Shown here: positions 9,901 through 18,179 of the stretch, piece after piece
How the letters are laid out: every line of letters begins with the position of its first letter
Position numbering within the stretch: the first letter of the stretch is position 1
Assembly (NCBI GenBank): GCA_022870745.1
Contig: CP085323.1
Location: forward strand, 5,270,001 to 5,334,000
Direction of reading: 5' to 3'
From: Silvibacterium acidisoli
Lineage (GTDB): Bacteria; Acidobacteriota; Terriglobia; Terriglobales; Acidobacteriaceae
DNA length: 64,000 nt
Made by a program: the position numbers and the translations under genes
Notes under the pieces: model-generated
Seen by the model: the letters and a program-made list of their open reading frames with translations, nothing else
Database searches by the model: none
What the model was told of the DNA's origin: nothing

Positions 9901-10432
9901 CGCCCTGGGCAAAGTTCACCATCTGGTAGGGGTCACGAATGTTGAGCGGAATGTTTCTGACGAAGTTGCTCTCGATCACGTTGCCGCGGTCCGGCTGATT
10001 GGTCACCAGCTCCGGCGCGGTCGCCTCCACCGTCACCGATTGCGAGACCTGGGCGGGCTGAAGAGTCACGTCCACGTTGCGCGAGGCGCTGACTTCAAGC
10101 CGGAGATCCTTGATGATCTGCTCGGAAAAAGTAGGGGCGGTCGCGTGCAGCTCGTAGCTTCCCGGCGCTACTGGCGGCAACAGGTAGTAGCCATCTCCGT
10201 TGGTGACGGCCGTTGCCATGGCACCGTTGGCTCCGTTCGTGACCTGCACACTGGCTCCGGCGACAGGGCTGCCTTTTCCATCGGTGACGTGTCCGCTCAC
10301 CTGGCTGTTCTGGGCGTGGGCAGCAGATTCGAGGAAGAACATCAGGAAGCAGAGGAGAACTCCGCTTCCGAAATTTCTTTTCCAATTGAAGCGGCAAAAG
10401 AGGCTCGCAAGGTTCTTCATGGAGTCAGTCAT
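6917..10432 (-). CDS. TonB-dependent receptor, Oar-like
   Basis: An outer-membrane receptor of 1171 residues. Signal peptide to about residue 40; carboxypeptidase-regulatory-like domain about 43-125 ('SGHVTDGKGSPVAGASVQV'); plug region about 130-290; then a long beta-barrel rich in alternating aromatics, ending in 'GSLRLNF' with the C-terminal Phe used by the BAM machinery. It is first in the operon with the phosphodiesterase and exported protein downstream. A membrane regulator gene (10654-11556) lies upstream on the same strand. I infer import of an oligomeric or phosphorylated substrate. The start could also be the second Met (10420); neither has a strong ribosome site. Confidence 0.9.
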   Translation of the reverse strand: MTDSMKNLASLFCRFNWKRNFGSGVLLCFLMFFLESAAHAQNSQVSGHVTDGKGSPVAGASVQVTNGANGAMATAVTNGDGYYLLPPVAPGSYELHATAPTFSEQIIKDLRLEVSASRNVDVTLQPAQVSQSVTVEATAPELVTNQPDRGNVIESNFVRNIPLNIRDPYQMVNFAQGVSPMNTDAGNNDQTSHNLMAFRINGNPGETADSLLDGAANQFDSVNSVISVLTVDAIQEFKVLTTAYDPQWGHTTGAVVTFATKSGTNNLHGSVWEYLRNSDLDANGFNANAAGTPRPNFQRNQFGYALGGPVYIPKVYNGRDRTFFFSTYEGLRESDAGSFTGTVPTELERQGDFSHTLDADGNQIVIYDPRSTRLDPTAPAGTTRYIRDPYPGNKIPAQYLDTVGMGILNAYPKPNQAGEGASSINNFFSNATQQSQVNTVHARIDHRINNAHNIFGRFEWFHRNNGDSAFFPNGLTSGATQEGLSSYGWMVQHSWAINANTVLTQHASYGHVLTTRLPFSYGFDATTLGFNGGVTAGLPAYTHQFPVTTATRLSPIGNDGYEAVSQNTFEYEAMVSKLIGSHTLKFGVDFRWYPTYKQTVPPGLTVTATSNFTGGPNPTSAAGDSGSGAADLLLGAATVSNGIQGPRTYSHPYYAGWIGDEYHVTPKLTVNYGLRYNLDLPYKENQNQFVYMDLTSSSPLNSSVSGLGTLTGGPGFVGVNGRSTRLQLTQKKNFDPRFGFEYAPDKETVVRGGFGIFHAQAILPNGNSVGYSSTTTSTPAEANGVTPEFNLDNPFPNGLIPVSGNSLGLLTNAGHNFTGAPRQQTILYGEQWSLDVQRQLPKNFVFTLGYVGSNGRHMYSQFNFNQIPDADLALGSKLISTVPNPFYGVITDKTSALSKATVQYGQLLRPHPQFQDMTTGTETSAGSSSYNAMQLSLEHRYDSGLSVLLVYTWSKLMDNVSDQTSGFQDYNCTSCDRSISGQDLTNLMRISGEYDLPFGKNKPWLNHGWMMPVLGGWSVGSFFTYDNGLPIFVTSPNNSNSFGGGVGGNGMRPDVTGASTNVPGGRHITNGGLYFNPKAFSQTPAYQFGNAPRYISSVRSPGTLNFDMLAAKSIPIHNTLSLDFRAEFFNAFNMVQFAGPNTSISSSSFGEIFLNQVNNPRQIQGSLRLNF

Positions 10433-10653
10433 AACGTTTCGGCGGTGAAATACAGAGTGTCACGGGGATACACGAGGTGTTTTGCACCTGATTTTTAGAA
10501 TGGATGGCTGGTTTTTTAAAGGAAGGTTACAAATCGGTGCGTGGCTTCACGCTCGGTTCGTCATCGAGTAGAAGAACGATCTTCCGGGTGAACGGCACCA
10601 GCAGGCCCGAGGTAAATCGTTGCGGATTGGATTACGTCCCGGTTAGGCGCCTG

Positions 10654-11556
10654 TCAAAGCCTGGGCTCGAACGAACCGGGCGGCGTGTAATTTGCTGCTT
10701 CGAGCACGGGCGTACGCGTAAGCTCTTGTGACGTTGCTCCCAGACCATTCAAAGGCGAGCGGTTGATGGTCGTGCGGTTCACATGATTTCTTTTGGCCGG
10801 CAAGCTTTTCAGGGCGGCAGCCTGGCGCGGTTCGCTCATCCGCTTCATGTTGTTTGCAGGTGAGAGCTTCCTGTTCAAACCACCTGTGCTTCCTGACGAA
10901 TGGCCCACCGGGTTGTTCCGGCTGTAGGAAGGTGCATCCTGATGAAGAAGCGGTTCTTCTACGGAATAGCTGGCTGCAACCAGCCGCTCCGGCTGGCTTC
11001 CCTGCTGCACCGTAGAGGGCGCTGAGGTTACCGTTCTAGCCGATCCGGAAAAATGCCTTAATGACAGGAAGGTGACCGACGCAGCGGCAATCATCACAGC
11101 AACCAGCAACAGGGCCACGCGAAGGGACTGCATCGGCCACGAGCGCTGCGCTACGGCAGCCTGTAGCAGGACAGGCGACGCGGGTAACGCCGGCACGCTG
11201 ACCGTCTCAGATACGGTGGCCTTTTCGACACAGCGCTCAAAGCGCGGTACGTAGCCGCCTTTAGGCAGGTCGATGCGAATAGCGTCTTCCCTGCCTTCGT
11301 TTTCGTAGAAAAGATCGAGTTTTCCCCGTAGCCGGCGTGCGCTCACGCGAACGATCGGGTCGATCTTCGGATCGTAACCCGGAGAGCGGCCGAAGCAGGC
11401 GACCCCGATGGTCGTCTCCTTAAGGCTCTCTTCTTCCCCAGCCAACATGGTGTCAACACAGAAAACCAGCAGCTTTACCAGGCTTGGAGAGGATCGGAAA
11501 GGATCTGAATCGACCAGTCTTGAAAGCTGGCTGCGTATGTCTTCCCTCACCACCAT
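10654..11556 (-). CDS. Membrane-anchored regulator, truncated paralogue (R1)
   Basis: A 300-residue protein, one of four related regulators in the window. The N-terminal domain (about residues 5-100) has the shared signature 'IGVACFGRSPGYDPKIDPIV' then 'RLRGKLD' and 'LPKGGYVPRF'. The same domain is found at the N-terminus of some bacterial TPR/cyclase-like proteins, where it is presumed to bind DNA. One membrane helix follows (about 150-172). Unlike its three paralogues, the rest (about 125 residues) is Ser/Pro/Asn-rich low complexity with no folded sensor domain. I begin at ATG 11556 because longer versions add residues with no counterpart in the paralogues. It lies upstream of the receptor at 10432. 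Confidence 0.75.
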   Translation of the reverse strand: MVVREDIRSQLSRLVDSDPFRSSPSLVKLLVFCVDTMLAGEEESLKETTIGVACFGRSPGYDPKIDPIVRVSARRLRGKLDLFYENEGREDAIRIDLPKGGYVPRFERCVEKATVSETVSVPALPASPVLLQAAVAQRSWPMQSLRVALLLVAVMIAAASVTFLSLRHFSGSARTVTSAPSTVQQGSQPERLVAASYSVEEPLLHQDAPSYSRNNPVGHSSGSTGGLNRKLSPANNMKRMSEPRQAAALKSLPAKRNHVNRTTINRSPLNGLGATSQELTRTPVLEAANYTPPGSFEPRL

Positions 11557-11738
11557 GTCGCGAGTATAGATAGGGAGAGATGAATGCCCGTTAAAAATCA
11601 GGGAAAACACGGACGAAGCGGCGCCAAGGCAAGATGGCCGCCAGTTCCCTTCCGCCTGCGGAATCGGCGTCCATGCGGATGCCGTTTCATGTTCTGCATC
11701 AACAAGCGCTGCCACGATCTATGATGGACTTGTAGACA

Positions 11739-12356
11739 ATGAGAACAGAAACAGGGACTTTACAGCTCTGCGTTGGGACAATGCGGAGCAACAAAACAGC
11801 AGAGCTGCTGCGAAGAGTAGAGATGCGGCGGCAGTATGCCATGCAGGATGTGATTCTGTTCAAGCCGTGCGCGGACACGAAAGCCGCCCCAGGCGTGGTT
11901 GAAAGCCGAAATCCAAATGGAACGTCCAAGATGGATGCCATCGAGTTCCCTTCGGACGATCCGTGGAGCGTTCTGCCGATCATTACCGAGCACGAGCAGA
12001 CCATCGGCAAACGCGTAGACTGTATCGCCATCGACGAAGGGCAGTTTGTCCATCATCTTTTCATGTTTACGAAGCGGCTTCTTGAACGCGGGTACGACGT
12101 GATGATTTCCGGCCTCGAGCTCGATTTCCGCGGCGCACCGTTCGGAGACATGCTGAATCTTTCGTGGCTCGTTCATCACTTCGGCGGCAGCCGCACCGAG
12201 CAGGTTGCTTATTGCTCCTGCGGACAGGTCGCGCTCTACCCGCAACGGCTGATCAACGGCAAGCCCGCTCCCTACAACAGTCCTGTCGTTCTTGCGGGCG
12301 ATGGTTATGAGCCGCGTTGCGCCGAGCATTTCGTACTGCCCGGCGCGCCCCACTAA
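11739..12356 (+). CDS. tdk: Thymidine kinase, type II
   Basis: A 205-residue enzyme that phosphorylates thymidine for the salvage pathway. The P-loop region reads 'VGTMRSNKTAELLRR', the magnesium/catalytic segment is 'DEGQF' (normally DEAQF), and the C-terminal lasso and structural zinc site are present as 'YCSCG' ... 'CAEHF'. The length is typical of the type II family. The usual SGK of the P-loop is SNK here, an unusual substitution that could weaken ATP binding or be compensated. It is a monocistronic gene between a regulator and a convergent SGNH hydrolase. Confidence 0.88.
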   Translation: MRTETGTLQLCVGTMRSNKTAELLRRVEMRRQYAMQDVILFKPCADTKAAPGVVESRNPNGTSKMDAIEFPSDDPWSVLPIITEHEQTIGKRVDCIAIDEGQFVHHLFMFTKRLLERGYDVMISGLELDFRGAPFGDMLNLSWLVHHFGGSRTEQVAYCSCGQVALYPQRLINGKPAPYNSPVVLAGDGYEPRCAEHFVLPGAPH

Positions 12357-12387
12357 CCTACCGGTCTCGCCGCACCTGGATCGACAG

Positions 12388-12413
12388 GCTTCGCCAGAAT
12401 CTACTGGCGAAGC
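12388..12413. terminator. Hairpin between convergent genes
   Basis: A perfect 10-bp stem (GCTTCGCCAG / CTGGCGAAGC) with a 6-nt loop. It overlaps the last codons of the SGNH hydrolase and lies 32 nt after thymidine kinase. It has no T-tract, so it may be a bidirectional or Rho-assisted terminator. Confidence 0.4.
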
Positions 12414-13183
12414 GCCTGCTCGATTGCCGATTCTGCGAGCGTTGACATGATCCTGTAACCGTCCTCGGTTGGGTGAACCTCATCCGAAGAGAGCCCAGGC
12501 TTCATCGCGCCCACACTGTCCGCCATCGCGGAGTAGTAGTCGAGATAGATGAGCCCGTTTTGCATACAAAAGTTCTTCAGCCATCCATTGACTTCAAGGA
12601 TGTCCGCAGTTCCGTTGACATCTGGACGCCAATGATAATGTGCGGCCGGAAGGATCGATGAAAGGACGACTCGGATATGATTCTGCCTTGCGATGGCGAC
12701 CATCGACGCGACATTATCCTCGATCATCGCAGGGCTGGACGGGCCTGTATTGCGTGCGATGTCGTTTGTCCCAGCGAGCACGACAACCACCGCAGGATGT
12801 AGCTTCACGACATCCTGTTGAAAGCGGATGAGCATCTGCGGAGTGGTTTGCCCGCTGATACCCCGGTTGATGTATGGCTTGCCCGGAAAAAATGTTCCAA
12901 CCTTGCGGCCCCACCGATCGGTGATGGAGTCGCCCATGAAGACAACCCGCTGCTCTCCGGACGGAGGCACCGGCAAAGCCGCGTCTTCATCGCGATATCT
13001 AGCAAGATCGGGCCAGTCGGCAAGCTGTTTGCGCATGCGTTCGATCTGCGCCGGAGTCGGCGGGGCTGGCTGCTCCGTTGCCGCCGGTGGCTGCGGCAAT
13101 GGAGCCGGTATCGATTGCGCTTGTAGAAACGGAGCGCCCAGGGAAACTGCAATCGCGAGAAAGAGAGAATGCTTGAATGGCAT
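12401..13183 (-). CDS. Exported SGNH/GDSL hydrolase
   Basis: A 260-residue esterase-like protein. A signal peptide (to about residue 23) is followed by a Pro-rich linker and then an SGNH fold: block I 'GDSIT' with the nucleophile S86, block II 'RGISGQT' with Gly, block III 'GTND' with Asn, and block V 'DEVHPT' with Asp and His. Such enzymes remove acyl (often acetyl) groups from glycans or cleave small esters. It is the last gene of the receptor-phosphodiesterase-hydrolase run, 27 nt after the phosphodiesterase, so it probably acts in the periplasm or outside on the imported substrate. Confidence 0.88.
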   Translation of the reverse strand: MPFKHSLFLAIAVSLGAPFLQAQSIPAPLPQPPAATEQPAPPTPAQIERMRKQLADWPDLARYRDEDAALPVPPSGEQRVVFMGDSITDRWGRKVGTFFPGKPYINRGISGQTTPQMLIRFQQDVVKLHPAVVVVLAGTNDIARNTGPSSPAMIEDNVASMVAIARQNHIRVVLSSILPAAHYHWRPDVNGTADILEVNGWLKNFCMQNGLIYLDYYSAMADSVGAMKPGLSSDEVHPTEDGYRIMSTLAESAIEQALRQ

Positions 13184-13210
13184 AGTGTGTTCGCACCTGA
13201 TTATGACGGT

Positions 13211-14536
13211 TCAACGTAAGATCTGTGACAGCGGTTGGGCCTGAGCTTCGGGCAGGGAGAGTTTCAGAATGCGCGCTATGGTAGGTGCCACCTGAAGATT
13301 AGGGAAAGTACCCAGATGAGATCCGGGCCGGATGGAAGATCCCGAAGCAACGAACAGTGCGTTCATCTCCGGGTTGCTGTTCGGATATCCGTGCTGACCC
13401 AGTGTTGGGGTATCGCTGACGAGCGGACCGCTGTCTCCATCCTCGAAGGCATAGTCTTGTGAAGCCGTGATCCAGAGGTCTGGCGCCTGGCTCGTCTCCT
13501 TTGTCGATGGCATGCCGAATCGTTGAGCATCGGCATTGGAATAGATCTGATCGACACCGGGCATAGCGCGCAGCTCTTTAGCGAGTTGCGCCGCCTTCTG
13601 CTCGCGATCTGCGCCCTTCAGAAATATGTCCGCATGGCCACCTTCGGCCTTTACCCAGACATCCTGCATCTCCGGCAACTGCCTCAGGAAGACAGCGGGA
13701 CGGACCAGGTGATGGAGCGAGGAGAAGCCATGATCAGACGCAATGATATAGGTAACGCGTTTCTCAAGACCGGCCTCATGAACCGCTGCGACAATCCGGG
13801 CGAGACAATGGTCGGCATTAGCATACGCAGCGAAGGCCGCCGGGGTCAGTGGGCCGTAACGATGCTGTAGCGTGTCGGTTTCAAGAAGATGAACCAGCAG
13901 AAGATCTGGCGTGTGCTTCTTGAGTATATCGACCGCCGCATCCGTCCAGACCTGGTCGCGCCACGCCGGGCTCTTCGACGCAAATTGCCCGATGTCGTCC
14001 GCGGTCAGGCTTCCATCGTGGATCAGCTCCTGAGCGATCGGACCTGCGAGCGCCGGCTTCTCCTCGAACTGCCAGGCGATGTTTTTGACACCGGCGACCG
14101 CAACCCAGTCGACCTGGCCAACGGTAAGGCCGTTCCGTGCTGCGATGTCGTAGAGCGTGTCGCCGTGTACCAGGATGCTCTTGTCCACTTCAGGTTTCAT
14201 CAGGACCTTCGAGCTACCCGGTACAGGCTCGAGCAGGCCGTTTGCGACGACATGATGATGGCTTGCATCGACGCCTGTGATCAGCGTGGTGTGATTCGGC
14301 CAGGTAACAGTTGGATTGATGGGAATCATACCCTCGGCAACCGCTCCAGAGGCGGCCAGCGAGAGCAGCGTCGGCATCGGTGGGCTTTGGTGGAGAGCGC
14401 GAGCGGGAAAGCCATCGATCGTGACGAGAATAACGATGGGGCGAGATACTGCGGAATCTATAGCTGTGTTTTGCGCGAAGCAGCTGAACGACGATGCGAG
14501 CCAGAGGCTCGCCCAGAAGAGTTTTGCCAGCATCAT
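13211..14536 (-). CDS. Exported nucleotide pyrophosphatase/phosphodiesterase family protein (second copy)
   Basis: A 441-residue alkaline-phosphatase superfamily enzyme, paralogue of 5498-6850. A signal peptide ends near CFAQ. The first metal Asp is D41 ('TIDGFP'), the nucleophile T78 lies in 'TVTWPNHTT', and later ligands lie in 'HLLETDTLQHRYG' and 'ASDHGFSS'. I chose the ATG at 14536 (AGGA just upstream, signal peptide directly after). The open frame runs 47 codons further upstream, but that part is Arg-rich and unlike an export signal. It follows its receptor by 76 nt and precedes the SGNH hydrolase. Confidence 0.88.
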   Translation of the reverse strand: MMLAKLFWASLWLASSFSCFAQNTAIDSAVSRPIVILVTIDGFPARALHQSPPMPTLLSLAASGAVAEGMIPINPTVTWPNHTTLITGVDASHHHVVANGLLEPVPGSSKVLMKPEVDKSILVHGDTLYDIAARNGLTVGQVDWVAVAGVKNIAWQFEEKPALAGPIAQELIHDGSLTADDIGQFASKSPAWRDQVWTDAAVDILKKHTPDLLLVHLLETDTLQHRYGPLTPAAFAAYANADHCLARIVAAVHEAGLEKRVTYIIASDHGFSSLHHLVRPAVFLRQLPEMQDVWVKAEGGHADIFLKGADREQKAAQLAKELRAMPGVDQIYSNADAQRFGMPSTKETSQAPDLWITASQDYAFEDGDSGPLVSDTPTLGQHGYPNSNPEMNALFVASGSSIRPGSHLGTFPNLQVAPTIARILKLSLPEAQAQPLSQILR

Positions 14537-14612
14537 GATCCTGAGGTAGTAAAGGAAGAAGGTGGCCGGTGCCGCGAATCTGCGGCACCGGCAAAGAGCC
14601 CGACGGCAGCGG

Positions 14613-17600
14613 CTAGAAGTAGTACCGTGCCGCCACCTGCGTGACGCGCGGAGACCCCGCGCTGCTGATTTTGCCAAACAGCGAGCTGCTGAGCGTAGCC
14701 GTAGGATTGCTGAGGTTCACATGGTTGAAGAGGTTGAAGAACTCACCGCGTATCTGCAGTGTGTGCTGATGCCACAGAGAGATGTCCTTGAAGGCGGAGA
14801 AATCCACGTTCGCGTAACCGGGACCGACGAGTGAATCACGCGCGACATTTCCGTATGGTGTCCCTGCGGGAACCTTTGCAAATGCAGTTGTATTGAAGTA
14901 CTCGGCTATCCTCTCGGTTCGGCTGCGACCACCAGGCAGGTAAGGGTTGCCGACGAGGTTAGGACGGTCGTTGTTGGTGCCGTTCAGATTCGAGTCGACA
15001 CCGGAGAGGATGTTGATGGGCGAGCCGCTGTGCAGTTGCACGAGCGTATTGAGCTGCCAGCCTCCAAGCACATTGCGTCCAGCGAATCCGTATTGCTTGA
15101 AGTGCGGCACTTCATAAGAAGCCGACGCGACGAAGATCTGCGGGACATTCAGTACGGAGATGCCGCGATCCCGTGCCGGATCGTTGTCGTCGGTAAGCTG
15201 GGTAGCAGAGATGCTGGATACATCGCTTCCAACCACGTCGATCACCTTCTCCCATGTGTAGTTGGCAAGCAGAGAGAAGTTGTGCTCGAAGTGCCGGCTG
15301 AGCGTGAGCTGCAAAGCGTTGTAGGATCCGCTGCCGATCGGGGCAAGCTCATAGATCCCGGCGTAGGTATAGGTATTGGGCGTGGGCTGATACGGCCTGC
15401 GCGCGTTCAGAGCTGCGGTGGCGGTACTGGCTCCCGGCGCGTAGATCGGCGCGTTTTCATCGCGCACGATGTACTGCTTGCGAGACGCATTGCCGACGTA
15501 GGCAATCTGCGCCAGCCAATGCCTGGCGAGCTGCTGCTCGACGTTGAGGTTGTACTCCTCGACGTAGGGGGTGCTGCTGTTGCCATTGGGGGGCAGGGCG
15601 GAGATGCTGGCGCCTGACTGGAATACAGGGTTCGTGGTGCTGACGACATAAGGAAACGGATCAGCCGTGGCGCCGTAAGGATTCGCTAGGCTCGTAGTCT
15701 TCGTGAGAGTGAGGTCAAGTGCGTACGGCTGCTGCTGAAGGTTTTCCGTGTCGCCACCCTCGAAGCCGCTGTAGAAGATGCCGAAGCCGCCGCGCAGCAC
15801 CGTGGTGCCTTTGCCATAAACATCGTAGGCGAAGCCGACGCGGGGAGAGAAATCCTTCCACTGCGTATGGAAGATGCCGTTAGGGATGTCATGATCTCCG
15901 GAGAAGACCAGGCCCACCGGCGCGGTAGGAAAGCGGGTGGACTGCTGGTACGGAACAAAGGTTCCGTAGCTATGATTTCCGGCAAGCGGCGAAAAGACTT
16001 CCCAGCGCAGGCCTGCATTTAAGGTCAGGCGGCGCGTGATGCGCCAGCTGTCCTGCGCGTAAAGTGCGGGCTGCGACTGGTGAAGCCGATAGTAGGTGCC
16101 ACTGTTCTGACGAAAGGTCGCCGCGTCTCCGAGCAGGAAATCGGCAAGCGCGTTGCCAGTTGTACCACCGGTGAAAGTGGACGCCGTCGAACCGTCATAT
16201 ACGCCGGTATCCGCATACCGGTTCCAAACGAAATTGCCGCCAAGTTTGATCTGATGATTGCCCCGCGTCCACAGGAAGTTGTCATACGCGGCGAGCGATT
16301 GTTGCGTCTTGTTGTCCTGGCTGCTGCTGCCCGAGCCCGCAATGAAATATCCGGTGATCGAAACATAGGGCTGCGTCTGCAGCAGAGCACCTTCGCTGAT
16401 CTTGCTTCCCAGCGACGAGAGGTAGTTGTTGTCGTGGATGTTGCCGATAATGCTGTGGTTCAGCGTGAAGGACAGGTTGATGTCGTTGAGCTTGGAGGGA
16501 GAGACGACCCAATTCTCGTCGAGAATAAAGTTCGACAGGCCGTTCGTCTGGTCAGTACCGCTGTAGCTCAGTATCTCGTTGCTTCCGCCTGTAGGGGTAT
16601 AGGTGAAGCCACGGCTGATGAAAGCCGTAAACGACAGCTTATGATTCTGGGTCAGCTGCGCATCTACGCGGCCAAGTCCTTCGTTGGAGGAGCTATCGGA
16701 GTTGCTGGTCTGCTGCGGTGTGACTCCGGTAGCCGGATCGGTGAGGGGCACAGCCTTCAGAATGCCCTGCGCAACCGGATCGAGCAGATTCGGACAGATC
16801 ACGCCGGCTTTGCCGTTGCAGCTGTACACCGTACCGTTAGCCTGCTTGGGATACTTCGATGCGGGAAGAGCGGAGAGATCGCCCGCCGCCTCGGCCGGGG
16901 TGGGAGTCACGATGCTGGAGCTGCTGATAATCGTTGGAGTGTGAATCTGAAGACCTTCGTACGAAAGGAAGAAGAAGATCTTGTCGTGATGGATGGGGCC
17001 GCCGAAATTGCCGCCGAACTGGTTCTGCTTGAGCGGCGTCGTTCCGGTAACGAACTCCTGGTGCGCGTTGAGAGCATCGTTGCGCAGATAGTCATATAAG
17101 AGGCCGTGGTAGGCATTCGTTCCAGACTTGGTGATGACATTGACGACTGCGCCAGGCAGACGGCCGAACTCGGCGTCGTAGTTGCTGCTCAGCACCCGGA
17201 ACTCATGCAGTGCGTCAGGATTCGGCAGCAGGTTGCCGGTATCCCGAAAAAATGCGGTGTTGTAAGCGCCGTCGAGGAAAAAGGAGTTGGAGTTGATGCG
17301 CATACCGTTGGTGCTGAAGTACACACCGTTGTAGCTGCCGGTAGCGACCGTTCCGGTGTAGTTTGAGACGCCCGGCGAAAGAAGGGCGAGGCCGTAAGCC
17401 GAACGGCCGTTCAACGGCAGGTCCCGAATCTGCTCCTGGTCGATGGTCTGGCCGAGCTGCGATTCCGTCGCGTCGATGCCGGGTGTCGCCGCCGAAACTG
17501 TAACCGCCTGGTCGACCCTTCCCGGAGAGAGCGCGAAGCTGACATGCGCATTCTCATTCACATTGACCGTGATGCTGGTCTGCCGCTCAGAGGTGAACCC

Positions 17601-17966
17601 CGCGGCGGTGCAAACCAGCTCGTAGCGGCCCGGTACGAGAGACGGAAAGATGTAGTTGCCCGACTTGTTGCTCACGAGGATATGAGACTCGTGCGTATCG
17701 ACATTAAGGACGTTGAGCTGCGCGCCCGCAATGGCAGCCCCGCTCGGGTCGGTGACGGTACCTGAAATGGCACCTGACGTCGTCTGCGCATACAGCGCGG
17801 AGGTTGCTAGGATGGTGACGCACGAGGCTCGAAAGAGCACAGGGCTGACTGGCAGAAAACCTCGGGCGATGCGCATAAGGGCAGCGCCGGCGGTGGAAAT
17901 ATAACTTGTGGTGCGAGACGCAGATTTGGGCACTGGATCCTCTGTTATATGCCAAGGCAGCTCCAT
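14613..17966 (-). CDS. TonB-dependent receptor, Oar-like
   Basis: A receptor of 1117 residues. The signal peptide begins at either the first Met or the internal 'MRIARGF' (17877), with the cleavage region near ALYAQ. Then come a carboxypeptidase-regulatory-like domain ('SGTVTDPSGAAIAGAQLNV'), a plug, and a barrel ending in 'VAARYYF'. It is the first gene of the operon with the phosphodiesterase and SGNH hydrolase. It is divergent from regulator R2 (18180), with a short intergenic region carrying a palindrome (18117-18129). I infer that it imports the product or substrate of the two exported hydrolases. Confidence 0.9.
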   Translation of the reverse strand: MELPWHITEDPVPKSASRTTSYISTAGAALMRIARGFLPVSPVLFRASCVTILATSALYAQTTSGAISGTVTDPSGAAIAGAQLNVLNVDTHESHILVSNKSGNYIFPSLVPGRYELVCTAAGFTSERQTSITVNVNENAHVSFALSPGRVDQAVTVSAATPGIDATESQLGQTIDQEQIRDLPLNGRSAYGLALLSPGVSNYTGTVATGSYNGVYFSTNGMRINSNSFFLDGAYNTAFFRDTGNLLPNPDALHEFRVLSSNYDAEFGRLPGAVVNVITKSGTNAYHGLLYDYLRNDALNAHQEFVTGTTPLKQNQFGGNFGGPIHHDKIFFFLSYEGLQIHTPTIISSSSIVTPTPAEAAGDLSALPASKYPKQANGTVYSCNGKAGVICPNLLDPVAQGILKAVPLTDPATGVTPQQTSNSDSSSNEGLGRVDAQLTQNHKLSFTAFISRGFTYTPTGGSNEILSYSGTDQTNGLSNFILDENWVVSPSKLNDINLSFTLNHSIIGNIHDNNYLSSLGSKISEGALLQTQPYVSITGYFIAGSGSSSQDNKTQQSLAAYDNFLWTRGNHQIKLGGNFVWNRYADTGVYDGSTASTFTGGTTGNALADFLLGDAATFRQNSGTYYRLHQSQPALYAQDSWRITRRLTLNAGLRWEVFSPLAGNHSYGTFVPYQQSTRFPTAPVGLVFSGDHDIPNGIFHTQWKDFSPRVGFAYDVYGKGTTVLRGGFGIFYSGFEGGDTENLQQQPYALDLTLTKTTSLANPYGATADPFPYVVSTTNPVFQSGASISALPPNGNSSTPYVEEYNLNVEQQLARHWLAQIAYVGNASRKQYIVRDENAPIYAPGASTATAALNARRPYQPTPNTYTYAGIYELAPIGSGSYNALQLTLSRHFEHNFSLLANYTWEKVIDVVGSDVSSISATQLTDDNDPARDRGISVLNVPQIFVASASYEVPHFKQYGFAGRNVLGGWQLNTLVQLHSGSPINILSGVDSNLNGTNNDRPNLVGNPYLPGGRSRTERIAEYFNTTAFAKVPAGTPYGNVARDSLVGPGYANVDFSAFKDISLWHQHTLQIRGEFFNLFNHVNLSNPTATLSSSLFGKISSAGSPRVTQVAARYYF

Positions 17967-18116
17967 CCGGCGGCGGTCCTCGGCAGATCGGTGTTGATGA
18001 AATTGACGTTATCCATCCTGTTGTCTTCTGGAATCGCTAATTCACCGTTGTAACCCGAATATGCCGCGTAACTCTTATCAAATCTGTTGTTTGCCATCCT
18101 TTCACAGAACCCTCTC

Positions 18117-18129
18117 TGTAACGGTTACA
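18117..18129. promoter_or_regulatory. Palindromic operator candidate
   Basis: TGTAACGGTTACA: perfect 6-bp arms about a central G, in the 213-bp region between the divergent receptor and regulator R2. A half-site-like TGTAAC also occurs at about 18051-18056. The position suits control of either gene; the binding protein is unknown. Confidence 0.4.
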
Positions 18130-18179
18130 AGAGCATTTCACGTGCCTTTCACAAGCGAATGATTTACTGAAAAGGCAAG

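Noticed and set aside
9629-10498. Plus-strand open frame of 289 codons
   Set aside because: Antisense to the N-terminal part of the receptor; no domain or ribosome site.
16080-17099. Plus-strand open frame of 339 codons
   Set aside because: Antisense to the receptor at 14613-17966; no recognisable features.
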